Below, in pieces: positions 6,858 to 16,157 of a stretch of DNA of 64,000 nucleotides. The notes beneath the pieces are model-generated. The model saw only the letters and a list, made by a program, of their open reading frames with translations, searched no databases and was not told the origin of the DNA. The translations under genes were made by a program, and so were the position numbers. This DNA comes from Paucisalibacillus globulus DSM 18846. GTDB taxonomy: Bacteria; Bacillota; Bacilli; Bacillales; Amphibacillaceae. Position 1 is the first letter of the stretch. Every line of letters begins with the position of its first letter. The stretch is taken from positions 62,001 to 126,000 of the forward strand of contig NZ_AXVK01000026.1 of assembly GCF_000482485.1 (NCBI RefSeq), written 5' to 3'.

Positions 6858-8969
6858 CTACAATACAGTAATTTTTATTGATGATTTTTGTCCTGCGATG
6901 TAGGTTGTAATTGTTGCACATCCTTTATTTTCCGCTACAATCATACCATCCTGATTTATGGATATAACAGAAGCATTACTAGTCGTCCATTGCTTATTTA
7001 TCGTATGAAATTCCGTTATCTCTACATCATAGCTTAAATCTAAAACTTCAATAAATGCTCTAATCTTCAATTGTTCTTTTTCGCCTTTTTTCATTTGTAG
7101 CACATTGCTAGTGCGTCTCTTTGAAAAAATGTTTATTCCTTTTATAAAGGGTATGTATTCATACTTCATTCCAGTTGGCAATACATGTACCAATCCATAA
7201 CCATGTACGTTACCATTTTCATTAGATACATAGCCTTTAGGAGCAGCATTTCCAGATATAATATACTGGATATCTTCTTGGTTCCACATTTGAGATACAT
7301 GTAAATGGCCAAAGAGGAATAAAATATTTACATCTGGATTACTTCTTTTATAATCACGCAAAATACATGTTAATCTTGTCACATCTCCCTCTACCATTCT
7401 ATGAGATGTTCCAAACTTGTCCTGCAGAGGAACATGAGTTGCAATCACTATATTTTTCTTAACATTTCTTTTAAGCAAAGTTTCTAGATAATGAAATTGT
7501 GTAGAATCCGACTTACTAATACTTTGGTCGTACGTTGAATTCAGTATAATTAATAACAACTTTCCATATTCAAGATGATAGGTAGCAGAGCCAAAATATC
7601 TCATAAACAAATCTAGATTACCCTGAAAAGACTCATGATTACCTGCAACAGCTAATAACTTTTTGTCCTTTAGTAATTTGCGTAAACTAGATACTTGTTC
7701 AAATTCTGAACTAGTAGCCTGATCTACCATATCCCCCATATGAATGACAAATGGAACATCTTCATGCTTACTAATCTGTAAAAAAACAAATTCCGCATTA
7801 TTCGGGTCATGTGTGTCAGGAATTACAGCAAGACTAAATTGGTTCCAGTCAGAAGGTTCAGGTAGTTTTTTTATGAAAAATTTATTTTTAATTGGACCTA
7901 ATTGATTTCCCGCTCGGTCATTTACTAGGATGGTGAATGAGTGTTCCCCGTCATCCAATGGTGTCACTGAGTAACCATAGCACCAGCCGCTTTTCTCATC
8001 ATAAAAGATATCTAATTTTTCACCATCTAATGTAACCTTTATATCACTTTCGTTAATCCCACTTTGTACATCTGTTACGTTGAAAGAAATTCTTGGTGTT
8101 CCCGTATAACAAATCGCAGACTCTGTTGGCGTTATTTCCGATATTACTGGTTTTTCTTTATCAGGACTAAGATCGATTATAATTTTCTTATCGATACTGG
8201 GCATGGATATATTACCAGAAAAGTCACGTGCAACAATTGAAATATGATGCTCCCCTTCATATAAATTATCAAATTTATAACGAATCCTATTTTGTTCCTT
8301 CACGTATTGATATGCTAGTTCCACACCATTATGTTTTAATATAATAGTTTCCGGATCTACACCTGTCATTTCGTCCACAGCTTGTACCGATAGTGTAAAA
8401 GAACTACGATAAATCACATTTTCTGCCGGGAGAAAGTTACAAAAGGTCGGTCCAACCAAATCTTCATCATCGATATAGACAAAACGAATTTGGTCAAAAC
8501 AAATTTCACCTGTATAAGTTGAATCGCCCACCAATGACTTATCCGTCTCTACTGCATAAATTTGTTCTAAAGATAGGGGAAGTGCCCATGATGGGTCAAT
8601 TGGAGCATCTACATATTTCCAACCAACCCAGTCAATGTTTTTTTCTGTTAAATTAACCGTTTTTCTTTCTCCAAATCCATCGATTACAGTCGCTCTAATC
8701 CATGGCGATTTTCCATCTCCATGGATCCACATCCCAAGCTTCACAGGCCTTATTTTCGTCATCTTTTTTTCATTAAATAAAATATACATGGCTCCATTAC
8801 CAGTAGTCCAGCCACCAAAATGGTAGGTTAATTTTAAGCACTTGCTTCCATATTTGGAATTACTCTTACAAATGGAGAGATCATAACTATGTACAAAAGA
8901 GAATTTTTTATCATACTTGGATAAATCACCATGTTCAAAATCATCCAGTATTCGTTCTTTATTGTGCAT
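6858..8969 (-). CDS. Multidomain calcineurin-like metallophosphoesterase with Ig-like and BIG2 domains
   Basis: 703 residues. The N-terminus (about 1-165) looks like a beta-sandwich carbohydrate-binding region (ILDDFEHGDLSKYD...). Two Ig-like repeats follow (about 170-370). The phosphoesterase domain (about 378-610) has complete metal motifs: VIPDTHD, HMGDMVDQ, AGNHES, THVPLQ and FGHLHVS. A BIG2-like domain ends the protein (WTTSNASVISINQDGMI). Ig and BIG2 domains usually sit outside the cell, yet the start at 8969 (after AAGGGGAA) has no signal peptide or TM helix. It is the last gene of the MurNAc operon, 15 bp after murQ, so its substrate may be a wall-derived phosphodiester or phosphomonoester. 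The substrate is inference; the family is secure. Confidence 0.8.
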   Translation of the reverse strand: MHNKERILDDFEHGDLSKYDKKFSFVHSYDLSICKSNSKYGSKCLKLTYHFGGWTTGNGAMYILFNEKKMTKIRPVKLGMWIHGDGKSPWIRATVIDGFGERKTVNLTEKNIDWVGWKYVDAPIDPSWALPLSLEQIYAVETDKSLVGDSTYTGEICFDQIRFVYIDDEDLVGPTFCNFLPAENVIYRSSFTLSVQAVDEMTGVDPETIILKHNGVELAYQYVKEQNRIRYKFDNLYEGEHHISIVARDFSGNISMPSIDKKIIIDLSPDKEKPVISEITPTESAICYTGTPRISFNVTDVQSGINESDIKVTLDGEKLDIFYDEKSGWCYGYSVTPLDDGEHSFTILVNDRAGNQLGPIKNKFFIKKLPEPSDWNQFSLAVIPDTHDPNNAEFVFLQISKHEDVPFVIHMGDMVDQATSSEFEQVSSLRKLLKDKKLLAVAGNHESFQGNLDLFMRYFGSATYHLEYGKLLLIILNSTYDQSISKSDSTQFHYLETLLKRNVKKNIVIATHVPLQDKFGTSHRMVEGDVTRLTCILRDYKRSNPDVNILFLFGHLHVSQMWNQEDIQYIISGNAAPKGYVSNENGNVHGYGLVHVLPTGMKYEYIPFIKGINIFSKRRTSNVLQMKKGEKEQLKIRAFIEVLDLSYDVEITEFHTINKQWTTSNASVISINQDGMIVAENKGCATITTYIAGQKSSIKITVL

Positions 8970-8984
8970 AAATATTCCCCTTTT

Positions 8985-9890
8985 TTACTGTTTTACCAAA
9001 TTAATTGCTTTACGGATAAATCCTCCTGCTTGTTCAATTAACTGTTCCGCTTCTTGATACGAAACTCCTGACTCAATCATGACAATAGCTGGCTTTACTT
9101 TATAATCTGCTTTTTTTAAGGCTTCTTCCGCCTCGGTATTCGATATGGAAGTGATCGTACTAATGATGTTAATAGCTCTTTTCTTCAATTTATCATTACT
9201 AACCTTTACATCAACCATTAAGTTTTCATACACTTTCCCGATTTTAATCATCGCAGTTGTAGTAATCATATTCAAAATTTGCTTATGTGCTGTTGCTGCC
9301 TTTAATCTTGTTGAACCCGTTAAGATTTCAGGTCCAGTGATCACATCTATTACAATATGTGCATGCGCACTAATAAGAGAATTAGGATTACTGGATAAGC
9401 TGACCGTTGTTGCTCCTATCTTTTGAGCAAATTTTAATGCACCAATAACATATGGTGTTCGACCACTAGCTGCAATTCCAATTACAACATCATGTTCGGT
9501 GATTCCCCTTTGTTCTAATTCATGAGCCCCAAGAGTTTCATTGTCTTCTGCACCTTCAATTGCTCTCATAAACGCATTATTTCCTCCAGCGATGATTCCT
9601 TGTACAAGGTCTGGTGAAGTGCTAAATGTGGGTGGACATTCTACTGCATCAAGAATCCCTAAGCGACCACTTGTCCCTGCTCCAACATAAAATAGTCTCC
9701 CACCTCGTTTCATCGCTTGACATATTGCTTCAATTGCTGCACTAATTTCTGGTAATACCATACGAACACACTCAGCCACTGTTCGATCTTCATCATTCAT
9801 AACCTTTAAAATATCTAATGTTGGTAAATCATCGATATTCATTGAATTTTGATTTCTTTGTTCTGTTACCAAAGTTGTCAGGTCAACCAT
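8985..9890 (-). CDS. murQ: N-acetylmuramic acid 6-phosphate etherase
   Basis: 301 residues, the usual MurQ length. It cleaves the lactyl ether of MurNAc-6-phosphate to GlcNAc-6-phosphate and D-lactate in the cytosol. The SIS-domain signature is clear: FYVGAGTSGRLGILDAVECPPTF, then AGGNNAFMRAIEGAEDN and a VIGIAASGRTPYV phosphate-binding loop. A C-terminal helical segment (SNTEAEEALKKADYKVKPA) is typical of the family. It lies 11 bp after the namZ-like gene. In B. subtilis MurQ works with the PTS transporter MurP. Here an ABC importer is present instead, so a separate MurNAc kinase would be needed; none is in the window. Confidence 0.95.
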   Translation of the reverse strand: MVDLTTLVTEQRNQNSMNIDDLPTLDILKVMNDEDRTVAECVRMVLPEISAAIEAICQAMKRGGRLFYVGAGTSGRLGILDAVECPPTFSTSPDLVQGIIAGGNNAFMRAIEGAEDNETLGAHELEQRGITEHDVVIGIAASGRTPYVIGALKFAQKIGATTVSLSSNPNSLISAHAHIVIDVITGPEILTGSTRLKAATAHKQILNMITTTAMIKIGKVYENLMVDVKVSNDKLKKRAINIISTITSISNTEAEEALKKADYKVKPAIVMIESGVSYQEAEQLIEQAGGFIRKAINLVKQ

Positions 9891-9901
9891 ATCGTTAGCA
9901 C

Positions 9902-11050
9902 CTACTTATATAAATGATATTGTTTTTTTACTTTTTCAAAATCAATGAGTTGCTTATTACATTCCTCAAAAAAATCATCCGTTTGTATGTTCATAATATC
10001 GGTCCTTAGCTTCTTTGTACCTGCAAGCAAATCAAAAAAATACTTTCCATGATCATTTTTAACAAATTGAAAATCGCTTGGGTATAATTCAACTATTGAT
10101 TCTAATAAAGTTAGTCCAGTTTTTAATGAATGTACTTGTTCCCTATCTATAATATGGAGCTGAACACCTTCACACACTTGGCCATTATATTTTTGATAAG
10201 TAGGTGAAAATGTAACGGGACGCGCCAATACACCTGGTAGCCTCTTTTTATTAACGTGTTTCGCTAATTTTTGCCCATCTATAAACGGTGCACCAATCCA
10301 TTCAAATGGTCGTGTAGTTCCTCGACCTTCAGAAATGTTTGTTCCTTCAAAGAGACAAGTACCAGTATATAAAAGATTCATATCCAAATTAGTTGTATTC
10401 GGTGATGGTGGAACCCATAATAATCCTGTTTCATCATAATACATATTTCTGGTCCAATTTTTCATCGGGACAACAGTTAGATCGCAGGTGTACCCAAATT
10501 CATGGCGGAACATCCATGCTAACTCACCAATGGTCATTCCATGACGATTAGGTATAGGTAAAAGCCCTACAAACGAACGAACATCTTCTTCCACTAGATT
10601 ACCTTCCATAGTTATTCCTGCAATTGGATTTGGCCGGTCTAATACAATCATTTTCTTATTATATTGGGCACACGCCTCCATAACGTATGCCATCGTATAA
10701 ATATATGTATAATAACGAGAACCAATATCCTGCATATCGAATACGATGACATCTACATTCTCCATCATTTCCTTCGATGGTCTTCGAGTTTCACCGTACA
10801 AACTATATGCCGGTAATTTCGTATTATTATCGATGGATGAAGTAACTTTTTCACCCTCCTTTGCATTTCCACGAATCCCATGCTCAGGACCATACAAAGC
10901 AACAAGACGGATATCCGAATGCTCAAAGAATAAATCAATCGTTGTATTTAATCGCTGATCAACACCAGTCATATTCGTTACAAGTCCAATTCTTTGGTTT
11001 TGGAACTCTTTGTATCCTGTTTCCAGGAATATATCTAAACCTAATTTCAT
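9902..11050 (-). CDS. namZ: DUF1343 protein, NamZ-like exo-beta-N-acetylmuramidase
   Basis: 382 residues matching DUF1343 (B. subtilis YbbC/NamZ). Conserved blocks are GLVTNMTGVD, LYGPEHGIRG, VIVFDMQDIGSRYYTYIYTM, VLDRPNPIAG, EGTNISEGRGTTRPFEWIGAPF. NamZ releases MurNAc from the non-reducing end of peptidoglycan fragments. B. subtilis NamZ is secreted, but this protein starts MKLGLDIFLETGYKEF with no signal peptide, so it should act in the cytoplasm on imported sugars. It lies between the permease/DUF624 genes and murQ. The symbol is assigned by family similarity. Confidence 0.85.
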   Translation of the reverse strand: MKLGLDIFLETGYKEFQNQRIGLVTNMTGVDQRLNTTIDLFFEHSDIRLVALYGPEHGIRGNAKEGEKVTSSIDNNTKLPAYSLYGETRRPSKEMMENVDVIVFDMQDIGSRYYTYIYTMAYVMEACAQYNKKMIVLDRPNPIAGITMEGNLVEEDVRSFVGLLPIPNRHGMTIGELAWMFRHEFGYTCDLTVVPMKNWTRNMYYDETGLLWVPPSPNTTNLDMNLLYTGTCLFEGTNISEGRGTTRPFEWIGAPFIDGQKLAKHVNKKRLPGVLARPVTFSPTYQKYNGQVCEGVQLHIIDREQVHSLKTGLTLLESIVELYPSDFQFVKNDHGKYFFDLLAGTKKLRTDIMNIQTDDFFEECNKQLIDFEKVKKQYHLYK

Positions 11051-11074
11051 TACATAACACGTCCTTCGTTTAGG

Positions 11075-11692
11075 TTATACTTCCACTTTTTCATACTTCA
11101 TAAAAACTTGTGAAGCACCCCACATCAAGATATAGGCTGTAATACTTCCCCCAAAGAATAACAACAAAATTGGTATGGTAGCATATGCGAAGTATTGAAT
11201 GGCAATAACCCCTCCAAATAGAACAATAGTTAAAATAGGATGTCCAATTCCAATGAGAAATGCCCATTTAAAATAATGCGTCAATTTTAATTGAAAGTGG
11301 GAAAACATCGGAAAAATATACAATAATACAATCGCATATATTAGAAGAAGACCTATTACCGTATAGCTTGCTATTAAATAGGCAACATGTTCTTGAGTCC
11401 GCAATATTTGTAATTCTACTATCAGCAGGTACCCAGAGATGACTAATACAAGCCCTAGCATATTAATTCTAATAAATTCCTTTTTAAACGCTTTCCAGAA
11501 GGTTTGAAAAATAGGAATATCCGTATCTTTATTTATCCACTTTCTAACTACCGCAAACATGGCAGCTGTTGCAGGAAAAAAACCAAAAAGTAGCAAACCG
11601 ATAACAGAAAAGCCAATCCATAATAAATTTAAATAAGCAAATCGTGTAACCCAAACTGAAAATCGATAGTATCCACCGACAAATCCATTCAT
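11075..11692 (-). CDS. DUF624 (YesL-like) integral membrane protein
   Basis: 205 residues with about five hydrophobic segments (for example LNLLWIGFSVIGLLLFGFF, INMLGLVLVISGYLLIVEL, VIGLLLIYAIVLLYIFPMF, ILTIVLFGGVIAIQYF). The opening GGYYRFSVWVTRFAYLNLLW and the phrase FFPATAAMFAVVRKW are typical of DUF624/YesL, a family found next to LplABC/YesOPQ-type sugar importers. The start is supported by GGAGGG. Its role is unknown; the location suggests an accessory part of the importer. Confidence 0.8.
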   Translation of the reverse strand: MNGFVGGYYRFSVWVTRFAYLNLLWIGFSVIGLLLFGFFPATAAMFAVVRKWINKDTDIPIFQTFWKAFKKEFIRINMLGLVLVISGYLLIVELQILRTQEHVAYLIASYTVIGLLLIYAIVLLYIFPMFSHFQLKLTHYFKWAFLIGIGHPILTIVLFGGVIAIQYFAYATIPILLLFFGGSITAYILMWGASQVFMKYEKVEV

Positions 11693-11794
11693 TGTTGTTA
11701 CCCTCCAGTAGATTTGAAGTTTACGATTAAATGCTAGTATTGAATCTATTAAAATTCATATCTATGCACGATTCTTTTTTAATAGTTATCTTGC

Positions 11795-12685
11795 TTATTC
11801 TTTAATAGAACCAATCAATACCCCTTGAACAAAAAATCGTTGGATAAATGGATAGACTATTAATAGAGGTAAAGATGAGACAATAATAACCGAATATTTT
11901 ATTAATCCTGCAGTCTTAACTTGTTCTACTAAAGACTCGGCTCCCCCACCTGATGGATCATTTAATTGCATCTGATTCACGACAAGAATCTCCCGTAATA
12001 TTAATTGTAGTGGGTACATATCTCTATCCGATAAATAAATCAATGCATTGAAATATTGATTCCATAAATTCACAGCATGAAATAATGCCATAACAGCAAT
12101 AATTGGTATAGAAAGTGGTAGCACAATTCGCATAAATATATAGAAATCCGATGCTCCATCAATTTTGGAGGCCTCTACCAATTGATCAGGAATACTTTGT
12201 TGGAAAAATGCACGTGCGACCAAGATGGACCATGCACCAACAACACCTGGAATAACAATTGCCCACATCGTATCAAGCATACCTAACGATTTAACAACTA
12301 AGTATGTCGGAATAAGACCACCATTAAATAACATGGTAAATAATATAAACCATAAAATAATCTTTTTACCCTTTAGTTCTTTTCTAGATAGGGCATAGGC
12401 ACATGGTAATAAGACAAATAAATGAACAGCGGTTCCAACAATAGTGTAGAGGATTGTATTCCCATAACCACGCCATATGGAACTATCCGCAAATACTTTC
12501 TCGTATCCCTTAAATGTAATATCTACCGGCCACAACCACATTTTCCCTGAACTTACAGCCTGAGGATCACTTATGGAAGCACTTAAAACAAAAATTAAGG
12601 GATAGACCACAATAATCAATATAATAGTTAAAAAAGTATTATTTAAAATCTCAAAAGTTTTATCAGACATTCCTGATTTCGACAC
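11795..12685 (-). CDS. CUT1 ABC sugar-importer permease (LplC/YtcP-like)
   Basis: 296 residues, six predicted TM helices. The opening SDKTFEILNNTFLTIILIIVVYPLIFVLSASIS is typical of the LplC family, and an EAA-loop signature lies at VEASKIDGASDFYIFMRIVLPLS, where the shared ATPase docks. It ends VQGVLIGSIKE, a family signature. It pairs with the permease 12 bp upstream. No ABC ATPase gene is present, as is usual for CUT1 importers energised by a shared MsmX-type ATPase. Neighbours suggest MurNAc-containing sugars as cargo. Confidence 0.9.
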   Translation of the reverse strand: MSKSGMSDKTFEILNNTFLTIILIIVVYPLIFVLSASISDPQAVSSGKMWLWPVDITFKGYEKVFADSSIWRGYGNTILYTIVGTAVHLFVLLPCAYALSRKELKGKKIILWFILFTMLFNGGLIPTYLVVKSLGMLDTMWAIVIPGVVGAWSILVARAFFQQSIPDQLVEASKIDGASDFYIFMRIVLPLSIPIIAVMALFHAVNLWNQYFNALIYLSDRDMYPLQLILREILVVNQMQLNDPSGGGAESLVEQVKTAGLIKYSVIIVSSLPLLIVYPFIQRFFVQGVLIGSIKE

Positions 12686-12697
12686 GTTTTACACCAC

Positions 12698-13645
12698 CTA
12701 CCAAAGACTGTTGTCACTAGTTTTTCTTGCCACGTAATTAAATACAATGAGTAAGGCTATGTTTATAGCGGAATCAAATAAACCAATTGCTGCAGCAAAA
12801 CTATATTGCCCCTCCAACAACCCTGTTTGATAGACAAACGTCTGAATAACATCGGAAGAGGAAGCATTCAAGTCATTTTGCATTAACAAGACCTTTTCAA
12901 ATCCAACTGACATGAAACTACCAATATTTAATATAAAAAGAACAATTATAGTTGGTAAAATACTTGGTATATTGATATGTATAATTCGTTGAAAACGAGT
13001 AGCGCCATCTACTTTAGCCGCTTCATGTAATTCTGGGTTTACCCCAGCTAATGCAGCTAAATAAATAATCGATCCCCATCCTAATGTTTGCCAAACACCA
13101 GACCAAGTAAATATGTGGCTAAACCATGAAGGGCTAGTTAAAAATGCGATAGGTTCACCGCCCATTGCAACGATAATCCGATTAATTAAACCAGTAGACG
13201 GATCTAAAAAGATAACGATCATCCCTACAACAACTACTACTGAAATAAAATGTGGTGCATAGGTTAACGTTTGTGCCCACTTTTTAAAATACTTATTTTT
13301 CACCTCATGCAATGACAATGCTAGAATGATAGGTAATGGAAATAGTAATAATGAATAACCACTCAATATAAGGGTATTTTTAAGCAACCGCCAAAAATAA
13401 TAGGAATCAAAAAATCTAGTAAAATGATCGAACCCTATCAAAGGGCTTCCCCAAATCCCATCCGTGGCAATAAAATTTTTAAAAGCTATTTGTACCCCAT
13501 ACATTGGAATGTAGTGAAAAATAGTAAAATACAGCAAAGCCGGGATTAGAAAAATATATATTTGCCAATTTCGTCGAATATTCTTCTTTAAGTCGCTCCA
13601 CCCATTATAGGTTGGAGTTACGACTTCTTTTTTTGTTGTTTCCAT
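12698..13645 (-). CDS. CUT1 ABC sugar-importer permease (LplB-like)
   Basis: About 315 residues from ATG 13645, preceded by AGGAGGG. The frame is open for 26 more codons upstream, but that stretch is the start of the GGGACATAAC repeat element and should not be counted. Six TM helices are predicted. The segment NWQIYIFLIPALLYFTIFHYIPMYG and the EAA loop HEAAKVDGATRFQRIIHINIPS are classic for LplB/YtcP partners. It forms the membrane channel with the downstream permease and receives sugar from the lipoprotein encoded upstream. Confidence 0.9.
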   Translation of the reverse strand: METTKKEVVTPTYNGWSDLKKNIRRNWQIYIFLIPALLYFTIFHYIPMYGVQIAFKNFIATDGIWGSPLIGFDHFTRFFDSYYFWRLLKNTLILSGYSLLLFPLPIILALSLHEVKNKYFKKWAQTLTYAPHFISVVVVVGMIVIFLDPSTGLINRIIVAMGGEPIAFLTSPSWFSHIFTWSGVWQTLGWGSIIYLAALAGVNPELHEAAKVDGATRFQRIIHINIPSILPTIIVLFILNIGSFMSVGFEKVLLMQNDLNASSSDVIQTFVYQTGLLEGQYSFAAAIGLFDSAINIALLIVFNYVARKTSDNSLW

Positions 13646-13664
13646 CCACTGCCCTCCTACTTCA

Positions 13665-13894
13665 GAGCCTGGGACATAACAATTCCCCAAAGGTAAGTAG
13701 GAACAATCTGTTTTTTTGTGCATATACCTGCTCCGTAAATATACTTGGTTTTAAGCAGGGAGATAGCAAGTAATCATTCCGAGTTACAGGGTCTCACCTA
13801 TGCCTACTCTCATAGAAATCTGTACTGTATATTTCCGGATTGAAACAGTGCATTGTTCAACTTAGCTTGATAGATTTAGTTATGTCCCAACCTC
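13665..13894. repeat. About 230-bp element bounded by 16-bp imperfect inverted repeats (GGGACATAAC family)
   Basis: Left end GAGCCTGGGACATAAC (13665-13680); right end GTTATGTCCCAACCTC (13879-13894). They pair at 14 of 16 positions. The interior has no ORF. It sits between the binding-protein gene and the first permease gene of one operon and reaches within about 20 bp of the permease start. It looks like a MITE or a small dispersed repeat. A partial TGTCCCAACCT copy occurs near 24510. Confidence 0.65.
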
Positions 13895-13919
13895 ATCATG
13901 TAACGATCATTCTTAATAA

Positions 13920-15539
13920 TTAATTACCTTTATATCGCTCGTATGCGTTCTTTTGAATCTCCATGTATTCGTCTAATTTCATTTTTTCAATTTGCTCTAC
14001 ATAGCTGTCCCATTCAGAGAAATCTTTCTCTCCTGTAATAAATGCTGCCTGCATTTCAGCTACATATTTAGATAAATCTGTTTGTAAAATAATAATTTGC
14101 TCATTTTCTTCCGCTGTATACGTAAAGCTTGGCCAAACTTCTTCAATCAAGTAAGGCTCTATAACTCCTACTGCCTCTTTATCAGCTGGAGCATTTTCAG
14201 AACCAGTAAAGTAATCATCTGTAACCATTACTGGGTGATTTCCGCCTGGATTGATAATATACTCAGCAAGCGCCTGTGTTAATGTCAAACCATCTGGATT
14301 ATCTGTAATTTCTTCAAGTAATTTCGGTCCTTCAGCTGTTTCCTCATAAGTTACACCTTCAATTCCCATAAAGAACATTTTTGAACCCTCATCAGACCAA
14401 AAGTAATCGATCCATCTTAACGATGCTTCAGGGTTTTCATTTACTTTTGTAATAACAAAGTTACCTAAAGAACGTAGAGGGGATGTGATGCCTGTGTACA
14501 TTTTAGTTCCATCAGGTCCTTCCAATGCATTACCAGGAATAAATTGGTTTCCTACATCTTCTCCATAAAGTTCGTTTGGATTATAAAATTGTACCGCGCC
14601 ATAACGCTCTTCAGCTGCATTAGCTAAGTGCTGGTCCACTTCTAGTGAATATATATTTTGCTCAATTAATTCTTCATCATATAGTCTATTTAGATACTCT
14701 AACATTGACTTATATGAATCTGAAGTCGGGAAGAAACGCAGGTCACCTGTCTTTAGGTCTTCGTCGATAAGTGTATGTAATTGACCTTTATTTTGTACTC
14801 CAAATGCACCAGAAATCCAGTGAATAATACGGGACATTTGAGCGACACTACTAAGCGGTATTTCATCATTCTCACCATTGCCATTTAAATCTGTTTCTTT
14901 AACCGCTTTTAAGTATTCGTAAAATTCTTCTGTTGTTTCCGGATTATCCATACCAAGTTTTTCAAGCCATTCTCCGTTAATCCAACCTTTTGCTCCAATT
15001 AATAACGATGGAAATTCCGGTGAATATACAGTTGGAATGGAATATATATTGCCGTCTGGGAATGTCAAACCTTTTTTAATTTCAGGATTTTCATCCAGCA
15101 CTTTAGCAATATTCGGTGCATATTCTTCAATTAGATCATTAAGAGGTATAAACGTACCCTGCGCACCATATTTTTGTATATCAGATACTGGAATATTTGC
15201 CGCATAGAAAACATCCGGTAAATCTCCACTTGCTAAAGCTAAATTTCGTTTCTCTTCTAAACCATCAGCTGGGACTTGATTCCAAGTAATGTCTATATTT
15301 GTCATTTTTTCATATTCATTTAAAAGTAAGACATCATTCCAATCATCTGCCGTAGTAGCTGACTTTCCAGAAAAAATGTCTAGTTCAATTTGCTCTTTAA
15401 CGATTGGCATATTTTCTGTATTAAGATTATCAAGAGCAGCCTCTCTATCTACACCTGTTTCTTCATCTTTGTTACAAGCCACTAATACTAACGATAATGT
15501 CATAAACAAAAATAAAACTTTAATTCTCATTTTCTTCAA
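13920..15539 (-). CDS. Extracellular sugar-binding lipoprotein of the ABC importer (LplA-like)
   Basis: About 539 residues, the length of LplA/YtcQ-type proteins. I choose the TTG at 15539, placed correctly after AGGAGGG; this gives LKKMRIKVLFLFMTLSLVLVAC, a signal peptide ending in a lipobox (LVAC). An ATG 12 codons upstream (15575) would add a charged leader with no ribosome site. The mature protein has the solute-binding architecture (LNEYEKMTNIDITWNQVPAD, LASGDLPDVFYA, NGNGENDEIPLS, FWSDEGSKMFFMG). It is the first gene of the importer/MurNAc operon, so it should capture muropeptide sugars, an inference from murQ and namZ. Confidence 0.88.
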   Translation of the reverse strand: MKKMRIKVLFLFMTLSLVLVACNKDEETGVDREAALDNLNTENMPIVKEQIELDIFSGKSATTADDWNDVLLLNEYEKMTNIDITWNQVPADGLEEKRNLALASGDLPDVFYAANIPVSDIQKYGAQGTFIPLNDLIEEYAPNIAKVLDENPEIKKGLTFPDGNIYSIPTVYSPEFPSLLIGAKGWINGEWLEKLGMDNPETTEEFYEYLKAVKETDLNGNGENDEIPLSSVAQMSRIIHWISGAFGVQNKGQLHTLIDEDLKTGDLRFFPTSDSYKSMLEYLNRLYDEELIEQNIYSLEVDQHLANAAEERYGAVQFYNPNELYGEDVGNQFIPGNALEGPDGTKMYTGITSPLRSLGNFVITKVNENPEASLRWIDYFWSDEGSKMFFMGIEGVTYEETAEGPKLLEEITDNPDGLTLTQALAEYIINPGGNHPVMVTDDYFTGSENAPADKEAVGVIEPYLIEEVWPSFTYTAEENEQIIILQTDLSKYVAEMQAAFITGEKDFSEWDSYVEQIEKMKLDEYMEIQKNAYERYKGN

Positions 15540-15725
15540 TCCAAACCCTCCTAATACTTTTTTCTCTAAACTCATGTCATTCTTAGCATAATGTAATGTC
15601 TTTACTTTTTTTCTTAATCACCCCCTAAAGTTAATCTACTAAATAGTCTCTACGAAATTAATATCATTTGAAAACAGCATCATAGAAACAATTGTCTTGT
15701 ACCCCTCGAACAAGGTCTTTTGATT

Positions 15726-15739
15726 TGGAAGCGCTTACC
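15726..15739. promoter_or_regulatory. Candidate cre site (CcpA operator)
   Basis: TGGAAGCGCTTACC matches the cre consensus TGNAANCGNWNNCA at all fixed positions but the last. It lies about 190 bp upstream of the binding-protein start, which fits carbon catabolite repression of the MurNAc operon. Sequence match only. Confidence 0.55.
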
Positions 15740-15740
15740 C

Positions 15741-16157
15741 TTATACCCAAAAATAAAATCCCATTTCGGAATTTAATTATATTTTTTGAATTTAAAATTT
15801 AATCATTTATATAATACCATAATGTTTTCTAAAATAAAATGTAAAATTACAAATAATAGCAATAAAATGTAATAATATTTCAATTTAAAAAATAACGCGT
15901 AAGGACCAGCTTGGAATTAGAGGTCTCTATAAGGGCAGCGTACTCCTTTGCCACTACTAGGACTTCATGAAATAAAGTCCCTATGGTACTCCAACTTTCC
16001 GTTGGTGTAACACCCTCTTTAATACTATTGCAGCAAGATCCTAGAGGACTATGCACTGGATTCCTCTTTAGAAAGCATGAAAACCTAACAATATTTTAAG
16101 CAGAGTCAATGTCCACACACCTATGCCTCTCCTTAACACTCCTTTCCCAACAAAAAA
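15741..16157. other. Intergenic region, no gene recognised
   Basis: Very AT-rich up to about 15890, then more balanced DNA with small hairpins (GGACTT/AAGTCC near 15960-15982; CCAAC/GTTGG near 15992-16006). No ORF, known RNA motif or RBS-linked start was found. Confidence 0.4.

Noticed and set aside
13646-13723. N-terminal extension of the LplB-like permease
   Set aside because: The extra 26 residues come from the repeat element; a well-placed AGGAGGG precedes the ATG at 13645.
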